Part shown: positions 18,558 to 26,449 of the stretch, piece by piece | How positions within the stretch are numbered: the first letter of the stretch is position 1 | Layout: each line of letters starts with the position of its first letter | DNA from: Tieghemiomyces parasiticus | Taxonomy: Eukaryota > Kickxellomycota > Dimargaritomycetes > Dimargaritales > Dimargaritaceae | Length of the DNA: 26,449 nucleotides | NCBI GenBank assembly: GCA_027575765.1 | Contig: JANBPT010000677.1 | Span: forward strand, 1-26,449 | Reading direction: 5' to 3' | Program-made: the position numbers and the translations under genes | Notes under the pieces: generated by a model | Told to the model about the DNA's origin: nothing | Seen by the model: only the letters and a program-made list of their open reading frames with translations | Databases searched by the model: none

Positions 18558-19740
18558 ATGTCGGACGACGAATTCCAGCCCCTCGACCCTACCCTCCAGA
18601 ATGTCCTTGACCAGGACACTCTCCACTGGATTTTCGTGGGCGGCAAGGGCGGTGTCGGTAAGACCACGTCCAGGTAAGAGAATCTCCCTCGGTCGCATGG
18701 ATAACACTGCCCTGTACTCCAATCGGCCATGAGCTAGCGCCACGCCGACTATCCCGACTCTCCTCCTCTTCACCACCCGGTGTTAATATCTCTCTCCCCC
18801 TTCTTTACACCATCCTCAAACGCCACCTACCTACCATCGGCCTCCTCTCTACCATGCCAACCCGTTCAGCTGCTCGCTGGCGGTCCAACTGGCGGCTGTT
18901 CGTGAGAGCGTACTGCTAATTTCGACGGACCCGGCGCATAACCTGTCGGACGCTTTCAGTCAGAAATTCTCCAAGACACCGACACTGGTGACGGGATTCC
19001 CGAATCTGTACGCGATGGAAATCGACCCAACCTCGAGCATCCAGGAGATGCTGGACCAGTCGGAGGGTGGGGCGATGAGCTCGATGATGCAGGACCTGGC
19101 GTTTGCCATCCCGGGAGTCGACGAGGCCATGGGGTTCGCCGAGGTGATGAAGTTGGTCAAGTCGATGGAGTACTCGGTCATAGTGTTTGACACGGCGCCC
19201 ACGGGCCACACCCTCCGGTTTCTGTCGTTCCCCACGGTGCTCGAGAAGGCGCTGGCCAAGGTGTCGCAGCTGAGCGGCCGGTTCGGGCCCATGCTGCAGC
19301 AAATGTCCGGCATGATGGGAATGGATGGTAGCGGTGCCAACCCGGAGGACATGTTCGCCAAGCTTGAAAGCATGCGCGAGGTCATCGCGGAGGTCAATAA
19401 CCAGTTCAAGGACCCTGAAAAGACCACGTTCGTGTGCGTGTGTATCGCCGAGTTCTTATCGCTCTACGAGACCGAACGTATGGTCCAGGAACTCACGTCC
19501 TACAACATTGATACCCACAACATCGTGGTCAATCAGCTCCTGTTTCCCAAACGGAACTCCACCTGCGAGCAGTGCTCGGTACGCCACAAGATGCAGACCA
19601 AGTACCTCGAGCAGATTTATGAACTCTACGAGGACTTCCACGTGGTGCGATTGCCCCTCCTTACCAGCGAGGTACGTGGCGTCGAGGCCATCAAAGAGTT
19701 TTCCAAGATGTTGATCGAGCCATACCAGCCCCAGCAGTAA
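18558..19740 (+). CDS. GET3: Get3/TRC40 ATPase for tail-anchored protein insertion
   Basis: Exons 18558-18673 and 18870-19740 encode 328 residues, the usual Get3 length. Get3 is the cytosolic homodimeric ATPase that receives tail-anchored membrane proteins and delivers them to the Get1/Get2 receptor on the ER. The 196 nt intron (GTAAGA...TTCAG) splits Ser39, just after the P-loop [11 protein letters not shown] (28-38). The switch I region [12 protein letters not shown] (57-68) contains the catalytic Asp59, and DTAPTGHT (146-153) is switch II. The Met-rich client-binding helices follow ([14 protein letters not shown]). Cys271 and Cys274 (TCEQC) form the zinc-bound CxxC at the dimer interface, and [10 protein letters not shown] is near the C-terminus. 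All motifs are intact, so it should be active. The ATG at 18558 has an ACCACC context. An AATAAA at 19819-19824 lies about 80 bases past the stop. Confidence 0.98.
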
Positions 19741-20335
19741 AACGTGGTGGCTCGTGGGTGGAGACTTCTATGGTAATGCCTTCCCCCGCTCGACGCTCGC
19801 GTGGCGAAGTGATTATTGAATAAACGGGACATGAATCCCTGCGGTCCCTGGCAATAAGCGTGGAAGTACTTGTACCCCCGATCGACTATTACCCCCTTTC
19901 AACCCTCCCCCCAAGCGGCACAGTTATAGGCCCCATCCTGTCCATGACGAATGGGTGACTACTTGCACTCTGCTAGGGGAGAGGATAGCTACTACACTAG
20001 TCAATGTATACGTTAGCGATCTGCAATAATACAATCTCTTAAAAAGGCTGTAGAGGGGGGGAAGAACACGGGAGGGAGAGTGGGGGTATTTTATTACCAG
20101 AGCTCCCCAGCCACAGCTTCCACCAACATCCCGTGCGGCCTGACACCGCCAACTTGACCCCGTGCTAGATGCATGAGGGTAGAAAGTGAAGGAGGGGGGT
20201 TTACATCAAATGAAGACGAAAGGAGGAGGGCCAGAGAGGATAACCTTTGACGGCCTAAATTTGGACTTGGGGTGAGGCAGGGAGAGGGGGGGGTGTTTGC
20301 GACAAAAGACAAGCGATCGGGCACACTAGAGAACT
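19741..20335. other. Convergent 3' intergenic region
   Basis: This gap holds the 3' ends of GET3 (plus) and the eL37 gene (minus). AATAAA at 19819-19824 is a likely GET3 polyadenylation signal. On the minus strand an AATAAAA near 20088-20095 may serve eL37. G-rich tracts occur at about 20055-20085 and 20190-20290. No gene is seen. Confidence 0.6.
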
Positions 20336-21051
20336 TTACTCCGAGGCGGCGGCGGCCTTGGCCTTGCTGTTCTTGTGAAGACCGAAACCGTTCTTGGCGC
20401 GGGAGGGGATGTGCTTCATGTAGCGCATGCGACCGGTGCCCAGGGCCTTGCGCCGCTTGGCCTTCTCGGACCAGTTGTACTTGCGGATCTTGGCCGACGG
20501 GTAGCCGCACGACGCGCAGGTCTTCTTCTGCACGTGGAAGGCGCGGTTGCCGCAACGCTTGCACAGAACGTGCGTCTTGATGTGACGCTTACCAAAGCTG
20601 GCGGTACCCTTCGTCTGTGAGGGGGGAGCGGAAGGAGGAAGAGGAGATGGTGTGTAAATAGAGTTGACGGGTGAAAAAGGTTAGCGATTCAATACGTGTC
20701 AAAATCGGGTACTCTCGGCCGAGGTCGTCCTCCCTCGCCGTGGAGATCGGAATCGTCTGTGGCATGCAGAGGAATCGCGGGGTCCGTTGGTACGAGTTCG
20801 GCTGGATATCCCCCTCGAATTCCTTTGCTGAGGAGTGTGGCTTCTGGCTTTACGGTCGGGTATAATTCTACCTCCCTTCCATCGGCTACGTCTATCCATC
20901 CATCCGAATTGCCCGGGGTCGTAGCCACAGCTTTTCATCGCACAGATCGGACCCCCAAGTGGACGCCAAAAGATGGATGGATGGACGAGCGTGCGCTTGC
21001 ATGGTGAGGGGGAGGCTATCGGAGGGTGACGATGGCGGCACGACGTACCAT
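20336..21051 (-). CDS. RPL37: 60S ribosomal protein eL37
   Basis: Exon 2 (20614 down to 20336) encodes residues 2-93 of the small zinc-binding ribosomal protein eL37, which binds 5.8S/25S rRNA in the large subunit. The sequence begins [21 protein letters not shown] and carries Cys19, Cys22, Cys34 and Cys37 of the C2-C2 zinc finger, then [20 protein letters not shown] and GTGRMRY. The usual length is 88-97 residues. The Met codon is missing in front of Thr2; instead a pyrimidine tract and CCTCACAG acceptor stand there. The nearest upstream ATG followed directly by a donor on the minus strand is 21051-21049 (AAA-ATG-GTACGT), giving a 434 nt phase-0 intron (20615-21048) with a CTAAC branch site at 20684-20680. 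Exon 1 thus contributes only the start codon. Exon 2 is certain; the exon 1 position is a well-supported inference. Confidence 0.93.
20895..20985. other. Inverted repeat inside the eL37 intron
   Basis: TCCATCCATCC at 20895-20905 and its exact complement GGATGGATGGA at 20975-20985 can form an 11 bp stem closing a loop of 69 bases within the intron. In the transcript this would shorten the effective distance between donor and branch site. The arms are ATCC-type tetranucleotide repeats, so repeat slippage is an alternative origin. Confidence 0.5.
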
Positions 21052-21593
21052 TTTGGATAGGTATGCTCAAAGAGACGAGGTATGGTTAAAGGTGACGAGG
21101 TGGAAAAGAGAGGGAACTTTGTTGCAATTGATGCCTGACTATGTCTTATCGACGGTAGTGGGCCTGTTTGGCAAGTCCCCCTAACCATACTTCTGCGCCC
21201 ATGGGATAAGGGCACAGCTGGCACCGAAAGCCTAGGATCCTCTTTTGTTAAGGCTCGCAACTATGAGCGTGTGTGTAGGCCACTCTAAACGGGTGGGCAA
21301 CAGGTTGGTGCGTATGCTAGTTAGCTCACGTGACAATGTGTATAATCAAGATGGATTAAGTTGTCCATTTGTATGTGTGTATGTCTGTGTACGTTTATGG
21401 GCTCTCCAACTCTCCATCGTCCACAACCTACTCTCTCTGGTATAGTTTTTTTTTTGTCTCCTTCCTGTACCACTATAATGGCCATATTACTTATTATTTC
21501 ATCTTTGTAAATGTGAATACTGAAGAGATGGAGCCTATGAGAATATAGCTTTACTACTTAATATTGGGGCGGGTAAGGCTGTTTCTTCACTGG
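21052..21593. other. Promoter of eL37 and 3' region of MTHFR
   Basis: The eL37 gene and MTHFR are both on the minus strand here, so this gap holds the eL37 promoter and leader (right of 21051) and its upstream neighbour's 3' end. The part nearest the eL37 ATG is C/T-rich on the minus strand. A T-run (about 21447-21455) and a GTATGTGTGTATG-like stretch (about 21370) are simple sequence. No gene, no clear TATA box. Confidence 0.5.
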
Positions 21594-24426
21594 TCAACAA
21601 TCGTCATCTCTCTGCTTTAGGACCACACCGAACGCGTTGGAAAACATGCGGGCGGCGGGCGCACGGTAGTCATTATAAACGACGTTGACTAACCAAACGT
21701 CATCCGCGACATTGTTCAGGAGCTGACTGGTCTGCGACGTAGGCGGGTAGAGCCGGGCCCACTCCTGCCACACTTGGAAGGCCTCATCCTGGTGGTGGCA
21801 ACGCGCAATAAAGGAGAGTGACAGGAATAAGGGTGGGGTTGCCATGTTAGAGTTGTGCAAGATTTTGGCTGTCTCGCCAAAAAATATTATAAATATATAC
21901 AAATAGAAGAAAAAGGACTGGGTAGGCCCTACACCACTTTGGTGTAAATCGATGGCTACTAGCAGGGTCTCCTGTGGCCGGGTTTCAACTTACCTTCCAG
22001 GATAGAAACCCAGCGCGGTCGACCAGAGAGGCCTGCACAACCTCCTTGCCGGGGAAAATCCCCCACGTCAACACGTTGGCTAGACTGTCATCATCCGCGC
22101 CCTCGCTATCAATCAGTCCGTCGGCGGTCCCGTCAGAACCGTAGGAAGTCACGAACTCGCCGTGGCGATTGCCGGCCAGATACGTAATCCAGGGGTCGGC
22201 ACGAAACCGTACCTGAAGGGCGCGGAACGTAGCCGTGGAGGCAAAAAACTCCACAAAGGGTTTCTGGTACACCAGGCCGCCGCGTGGGCCCCAGCCGACC
22301 TGGGGGTCATCGCTGCGGATCCCGTCGACGGGGGGCTGACTAGCCACAGTCCAGAGACCATGCTCGGTGGTGAGTCTAAGGAGAGCCGGTTGGATCCACG
22401 AGGTCTCGGCGCTGAGGCTGTCGTAGAGTGCCCAAGGTAGGCGCCGTGGCACGTCGGAGCGGGGTGGGGGAGCTTGCGATAATTGTGGTAGGTTGCTATT
22501 ACTATTACCGCCGAGGAAACGGGTAAAGAGATCGGTAAGATCCGCGCGCGAGGTGGGGCGGCCCCAGAGTGCGATGGCTTGGGCCGACGTGATGGGGAGC
22601 ACGCTGCCCCCGTAGGCCGCGTAGTCACCAAAGGCTGGCGAGCTCGAGTCACCCCAGCGGCCGTTGGGGAAATCGTCCCAGGTCACCTCGGCGGAGGTAT
22701 CCTGGAGGCGGTGCTGGTGCGCTGGGACGGCCGATGGGGCCCCGGCGGTGACCAGATCATTCAGCAGGGCACCGTCACGGGGAAGGAACTGTTCGGCCAC
22801 GATGGCTCGGTTCGTCACGGCCGGCCCGGCACTAGGTTTTCGGTCCCCTGGCTCCTGTCCTTCCTCGCTGCGCAGCTCGGTGACGATACGACGTACCGAG
22901 CTCTCGAGGTTCAACGTAGTAAAATGGAAGAAGCGAAGACCAAGTCGAATCTGTAGAGTGCGCATGATATCCAGGACCAGCCGCTCGCCGTAGGCCTTGA
23001 CCGCGCTGTCGTCCAGCTGTATAGGTTCGAGGTCCTCCAGCACTTTGGCCGGGATTTTGACCTGGCACAGCTGGGCTATCCGACGGAAGCTCTGGTACTG
23101 CTGGGGCGGCAGGATGTTGGGAAGGATGGGCACGGTGATCCCTTGTTCGCGACACAACTTGTACCACGTGACAAACCGGTCGGCGTCAAAGAACATTTGC
23201 GTGATGATGAAATCCGCCCCGGCGTCTACTTTGGCCTTCAGGTATCGAATCTCGCGGAGTCGGCTCGCCGGGTCGTTGTCGAGCGACGACCCGAAACTCT
23301 GGGTGATAGGGGAAGCCCGCGCCAGGGTGAGCGAGGCATCCGGGTGGCCCTCCGGATACCCGGCCACGCCCACGCTAAAATAATCGCCGTACTGCGCGCG
23401 GATGTAGCGCACGAGGTCGACGGCGTATTCAAAGGATGGCTGGTCGGCGGCGCTGTGAGGCGGGGTCTGCCGCGGGGGGTCTGTACGGAAACGGGTGGCG
23501 ATAAGGGTAAATTCCGAAGTAGTGGTGAGGGTCAGTCCCATGGTAAGAGCAGCACAGTCCGTACGGAATGCGGAGGGTGGATGACGAATATTGACATGAC
23601 CACTTGAGCAGAAAGGTGGCAGGCGACCCTCACTCTATAGAAGGTACGGATGAGTCACTCGCGATGGTAAGTTTTATAGCTCAATGGCAGCCAGACCCCC
23701 CTATGACACCTACCTCCGCGAAGAGCTAGAATGTTCTGAATTCTCATGGACTTGGCTTCCTGTTCAGGAGGATAGGTTTGCCAACGAATAAGGAAAATAT
23801 GTAAGTACGAACCACTACGTAATCGAACTTGTGAAAGGCTCTTGGGTCTACCATGGAACAGGGTGGCTGGTGCCAGGGATGACCGTCCGTAGGTATCAGC
23901 GACACACCAGCCGTCGCCAAAAAGTTATAACCGGTATCTTACCTTCAGCGCTTCATCAATCGACTCGCGGGTGGTGTTGGTACACGTCAGATGCATACAT
24001 ACCTCCACCCCTGGTATGGCCTGGATCAAACGGCAAAGTTCAAGTGTGCGGTCCGAGGCGCTGCCCCCGGCACCCCAGGTGACGTCGACGAACGCCGGGC
24101 GCAGCTCAGTCATACGCACGATGCGGGCCAGCAGGTTGGCCAAGCCCTGGTGGGTAGTATTGGCGTTAACAACGTAAGTCCTCCAGTCGTTAGTTAGCAT
24201 TATCGTACGCAATGTAGGACCGCCCTCAAGCGCGAGAGCATACTCGTCCATGCCTACCTCCCCGCCGTACAGGAAAGCAAGGTATTAAAAGGATTTCGAA
24301 GGCGCAACCCACCTGTTCAGTTTTGGGAGGGAAGAACTCGAACGAGAAGGCCGCTGAATGACCACTGGAGTTGGGCGACCCGGGGGTCTCATGGGCCGCC
24401 AACGCGTAGAGTTCGGGGACCTTCAT
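21594..24426 (-). CDS. MET13: Methylenetetrahydrofolate reductase, five exons
   Basis: Exons 24426-24313, 24146-23943, 23759-23714, 23480-21994 and 21788-21594 join to 681 residues. The enzyme reduces 5,10-methylene-THF to 5-methyl-THF with FAD, supplying methionine synthesis. The catalytic barrel shows FEFFPPKTEQ (29-38), FVDVTWGAGG (57-66), CMHLTCTN (88-95), NILALRGDPP (115-124), FEYAVDLVRYIR (138-149), GVAGYPEGHP (159-168) and DAGADFIITQMFFD (207-220). The eukaryotic regulatory domain shows FPNGRWGDSSSPAFG (392-406), VDGIRSDDPQVGWGP (506-520), TWGIFPGKE (593-601) and, in the last exon, WLVNVVYNDY. Introns are 166, 183, 233 and 205 nt with donors GTGGGT, GTAAGA, GTAGGT and GTAAGT and CAG acceptors; intron 1 has a CTAACTAAC branch site near 24190. 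Exon 3 is only 46 nt. About 20 extra residues follow GYPEGHP. The ATG at 24426 has A at -3; no upstream in-frame ATG. Yeast has two paralogues (MET12, MET13); which is orthologous is open. Confidence 0.96.
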
Positions 24427-25583
24427 TCTGGCGCCAAATGCGAAATACCGGGAGGTGGAAGTGAAGTTGGTCCAAAGTGGAGAAGGCAGAGAGGTGAATA
24501 GGTCGACAAACAGCCAATATTGCGACCAGGTATGCTGAATAGTACGATACGAGGTCAGCGAATCGGGTTGGTTGGGAACGGGTTGTGGAATGAAGAGGGA
24601 CGCTGTAGGCACTGGCAGTAAACAGTAGAGATGAGTCAGATAGTGTAGTTGCTTAAGGAACCCACCAATAAGAATTTCTTAAGTAGCACAATCCCTGGTA
24701 TATTTTATTAGAGTGGGAAAAATTCAGGGTCCATCTTTAGCAATTGCTCTTCCGTTCGTTCTAACCCACATACAATTGTTACATTCCTATATGGTACGCT
24801 GGACGCGGTCAAGCTTGTCCATTGTAATCAAAAGTATGCCGCCACCCACCATCTGCATTACAGGGGTACCCATGAGCCATGCTCAGTCACATGTATGGGA
24901 CAGTACCGGACTTACTTTCACCTTGCTGAATGCGGGTATTGTATTAAAAATCAGCAACTAAGAGCGAATACAATCGTAGCGTCGACCAACTGGCAGCATG
25001 ATTGGATTCGTAAAGCCAATCCTATCACACAAGTGAGTACCATAGAAACGCCCTTTTCAGCTGTTTTTTGTCGGTGGACGCGTAAACTTTAAGCCATACC
25101 TCACGCCTGCGCATGAAAATCATAGTAAACCCATCAAGACACTCGGATATGGACCCTAGCTGCTTGACATGTAAGAGTTATCTATATAGACCCCCATGGT
25201 GTACACCTTTTCAAACCATATGTTAAGCCTACAGCCTACCAGGGAGCTATCACCCTAAGTCATGGTGTTGCCATGCAGCTGTGAGGACAATACCTGTGGT
25301 TATGCTACGCCTACGTCGGCCGTTATGCATTCTGATAACCGGCGTAGGCAAGCTGATAGGCACGAGACCTTTACCTGCTGTCCAACTTATTACACCCATG
25401 CCCCTATATTGCATTCCAATTCGAAGGTAGTCAACCCTGGTCGTTAACGTGACGCCAGTTTTAATGACCCAGTCACCACTGGCCGGCTGCTGGCCTACGC
25501 TTTTATTTTCTAGGAGATAACGTATCGGCTTCAGGACCATGCGTAGTATCCTACTTGGCCGACGGTTGGGGAAATTGGCTCGA
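24427..25583. other. MTHFR upstream region
   Basis: This 1.16 kb lies upstream of MTHFR and downstream of the unidentified gene at the right edge, both on the minus strand. The frame upstream of the MTHFR ATG stays open to about 24612 but holds no ATG. Minus-strand AATAAAATATA at about 24702-24712 is the only AT-rich promoter-like site. A strong hairpin at 25309-25349 is listed separately. Otherwise I see random short frames and no repeats. Confidence 0.5.
25309..25349. other. Strong intergenic hairpin, 15 paired positions
   Basis: GCCTACG at 25309-25315 pairs with CGTAGGC at 25343-25349. One G-T wobble, CGG with CCG, a three-base bulge (25320-25322) and TTAT with ATAA continue the stem, closing an 8-base loop at 25327-25334. 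The eleven outer pairs are contiguous. It could be a terminator-like or structured RNA element beyond the 3' end of the unidentified gene (stop at 25584), or chance. Confidence 0.45.
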
Positions 25584-25991
25584 CTATTTATCGGCCTGTT
25601 GGACCACCGTTTTAGCATGCTTCAGCAAAGCCAGGAGTTCCTGGTATGCAATCGGGTCCCCGGTGCCAAAGTTCTCGCCTGCAACTTTGGCTAGAAAGGA
25701 GACCAATTGCGCCGAGGGCAGGGAACTCTTAATCAAGCCGATCGTCGGGGAGTGGTATAGTTGGCTGCTGCGGATGACCAGTCCAGCACAGTCTAGCTCG
25801 GTCGTGTGCTGCGAGGTAATGAACGCTTGGTTCGATGGAAATGTCGGGCCGCCAATTCCAGTGGAGGTCCGGTCTCGACGGATGCGGTAGCCTAAGGTGG
25901 CGACCTGTCGGGGCTGTTCCTGGGTTATATCGGTGCCGATATTGATGGGCAGGCACTGGCCATTAGTGAGGCAGGAATTGAGCATGCCTAT
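25584..25991 (-). CDS. Unidentified gene, probable last exon
   Basis: A frame of about 135 codons with coding-like GC-rich third positions ends in TAG at 25586-25584. I do not recognise the family. It opens after a CGCAG acceptor-like site with IGMLNSCLTNGQCLPINIGT and later has GGPTFPSNQAF, LDCAGLVIRSS and a helical tail YQELLALLKHAKTVVQQADK. If spliced, it joins in frame to the open frame at 26079-26336 through a tentative 87 nt intron (25992-26078) whose donor would be the unusual GTTTAAG. If not, translation could start at the ATG at 25985-25983. Both readings are tentative, and no function is offered. Confidence 0.4.
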   Translation of the reverse strand: MGMLNSCLTNGQCLPINIGTDITQEQPRQVATLGYRIRRDRTSTGIGGPTFPSNQAFITSQHTTELDCAGLVIRSSQLYHSPTIGLIKSSLPSAQLVSFLAKVAGENFGTGDPIAYQELLALLKHAKTVVQQADK

Positions 25992-26072
25992 CTGCGAGGC
26001 CTTGCCGGCCCGCTTACGAAGTCCGTCCTGGCTAGCACCCTTTAGAAATCTGAGGTGTGCTTTCTTGGTTTC

Positions 26073-26336
26073 TTAAACGGCTGGTATCATTTTTTCTAAA
26101 TCGGCCAAGAGAGCGCGGTGGTCAATGTCGGGCATGGCTGCGGACAAGGCAGCGTTCCCTTGGGCGGAGGCTGCCTCTTGGCCCTTGCGGGCCATGCATA
26201 ATGTATAGCTTTCCTGTAGTCCTGATACATAGAGCTGGTAGTCGCCGCTATATTTCAAGTCGGGATACGCATTGAAAAATTCCGTGGCCGTGGGTAGGTG
26301 CCCTTTGACGTGGTCCCAGTTGGTGGCCTGTGGCAT
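26073..26336 (-). CDS. Unidentified gene, coding-like segment near the right edge
   Basis: This frame reads ATNWDHVKGHLPTATEFFNA, SGDYQLYVSGLQ, MARKGQEAASAQGNAALSAA and DHRALLADLEKMIPAV, then TAA at 26075-26073. Its composition looks like real coding sequence rather than the spacer. It stays open upstream of the ATG at 26336 (TGSQGTWSGIL), while another frame beside the edge (GYAGILATDEHLAGDAP) also looks coding. A 100-base intron from GTACGC to CTAAT...CCACAG ending at 26328 would reconcile them. It is probably an internal exon of a gene that continues off the window and ends at 25584. No family recognised; partial. Confidence 0.4.
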   Translation of the reverse strand: MPQATNWDHVKGHLPTATEFFNAYPDLKYSGDYQLYVSGLQESYTLCMARKGQEAASAQGNAALSAAMPDIDHRALLADLEKMIPAV

Positions 26337-26449
26337 TAGGATGCCGGACCAGGTACCCTGACTGCCGGTATCGGTGCATCGCCGGCTAGGTGCTCGTCGG
26401 TAGCCAGGATGCCCGCGTACCCCACGGGGCCTGACGACTCCTCGGCTGC

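Noticed and set aside
24149..24251. MTHFR exon 2 starting at an in-frame ATG or at a GGGAG acceptor near 24260
   Set aside because: That reading inserts about 35 unrelated residues between PPKTEQ and GLANLL; the CAG acceptor at 24149-24147 joins the conserved blocks directly and has a CTAACTAAC branch site upstream.
24427..24612. Extended N-terminus for MTHFR
   Set aside because: The open frame upstream of 24426 contains no ATG, only a GTG at its far end, and homologues start close to the chosen Met.

Overview
This window looks like nuclear DNA from a fungus, probably an early-diverging (zygomycete-grade) one. The genes are single-copy eukaryotic housekeeping genes. Five of the seven complete genes carry spliceosomal introns (GT...AG, often with CTAAC-like branch sites). 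The ER chaperone ends in HDEL, the phosphate transporter is of the fungal Pho84 type, and a fungal two-domain MTHFR is present. Introns of about 166 to 434 nt, a malonyl-CoA decarboxylase gene and a complex I subunit gene argue against a Saccharomyces-like yeast. The lineage is an inference; no rRNA or other taxonomic marker lies in the window.

Layout from left to right: (1) 1-227, minus, the 5' end of the mitochondrial complex I 75 kDa subunit gene, running off the left edge. (2) About 4 kb without a recognisable gene, ending in a CCAAT/TATA promoter. (3) 4288-5943, plus, Pho84-type H+/phosphate symporter. (4) About 2.5 kb without a gene, ending in a promoter with an exact ERSE-II element. 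(5) 8518-11329, plus, Lhs1/Grp170-type ER Hsp70 with one intron. (6) 11838-14696, minus, a large acidic protein with a divergent RasGEF-like domain, convergent with the Hsp70. (7) 15877-17907, plus, malonyl-CoA decarboxylase with one intron, divergent from the RasGEF gene. (8) 18558-19740, plus, Get3 tail-anchored-protein ATPase with one intron. (9) 20336-21051, minus, ribosomal protein eL37, whose long intron follows the ATG directly. (10) 21594-24426, minus, methylenetetrahydrofolate reductase in five exons, one of them 46 nt. (11) 25584-26449, minus, exon-like open frames of an unidentified gene running off the right edge.

The genes do not form a pathway cluster. They serve respiration, phosphate uptake, ER folding, Ras-type signalling, mitochondrial malonyl-CoA turnover, membrane-protein targeting, translation and one-carbon metabolism. 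Shared architecture is visible: most genes have C/T-rich leaders just before a good Kozak ATG, and coding DNA is clearly more GC-rich at third positions than the spacers. No transposon, virus, CRISPR array, tRNA or rRNA was found. The points most worth a second look are the ERSE-II composite in front of the ER chaperone gene, the mitochondrial-only malonyl-CoA decarboxylase, the divergent RasGEF-like protein, the MTHFR microexon, and the unidentified gene at the right edge.
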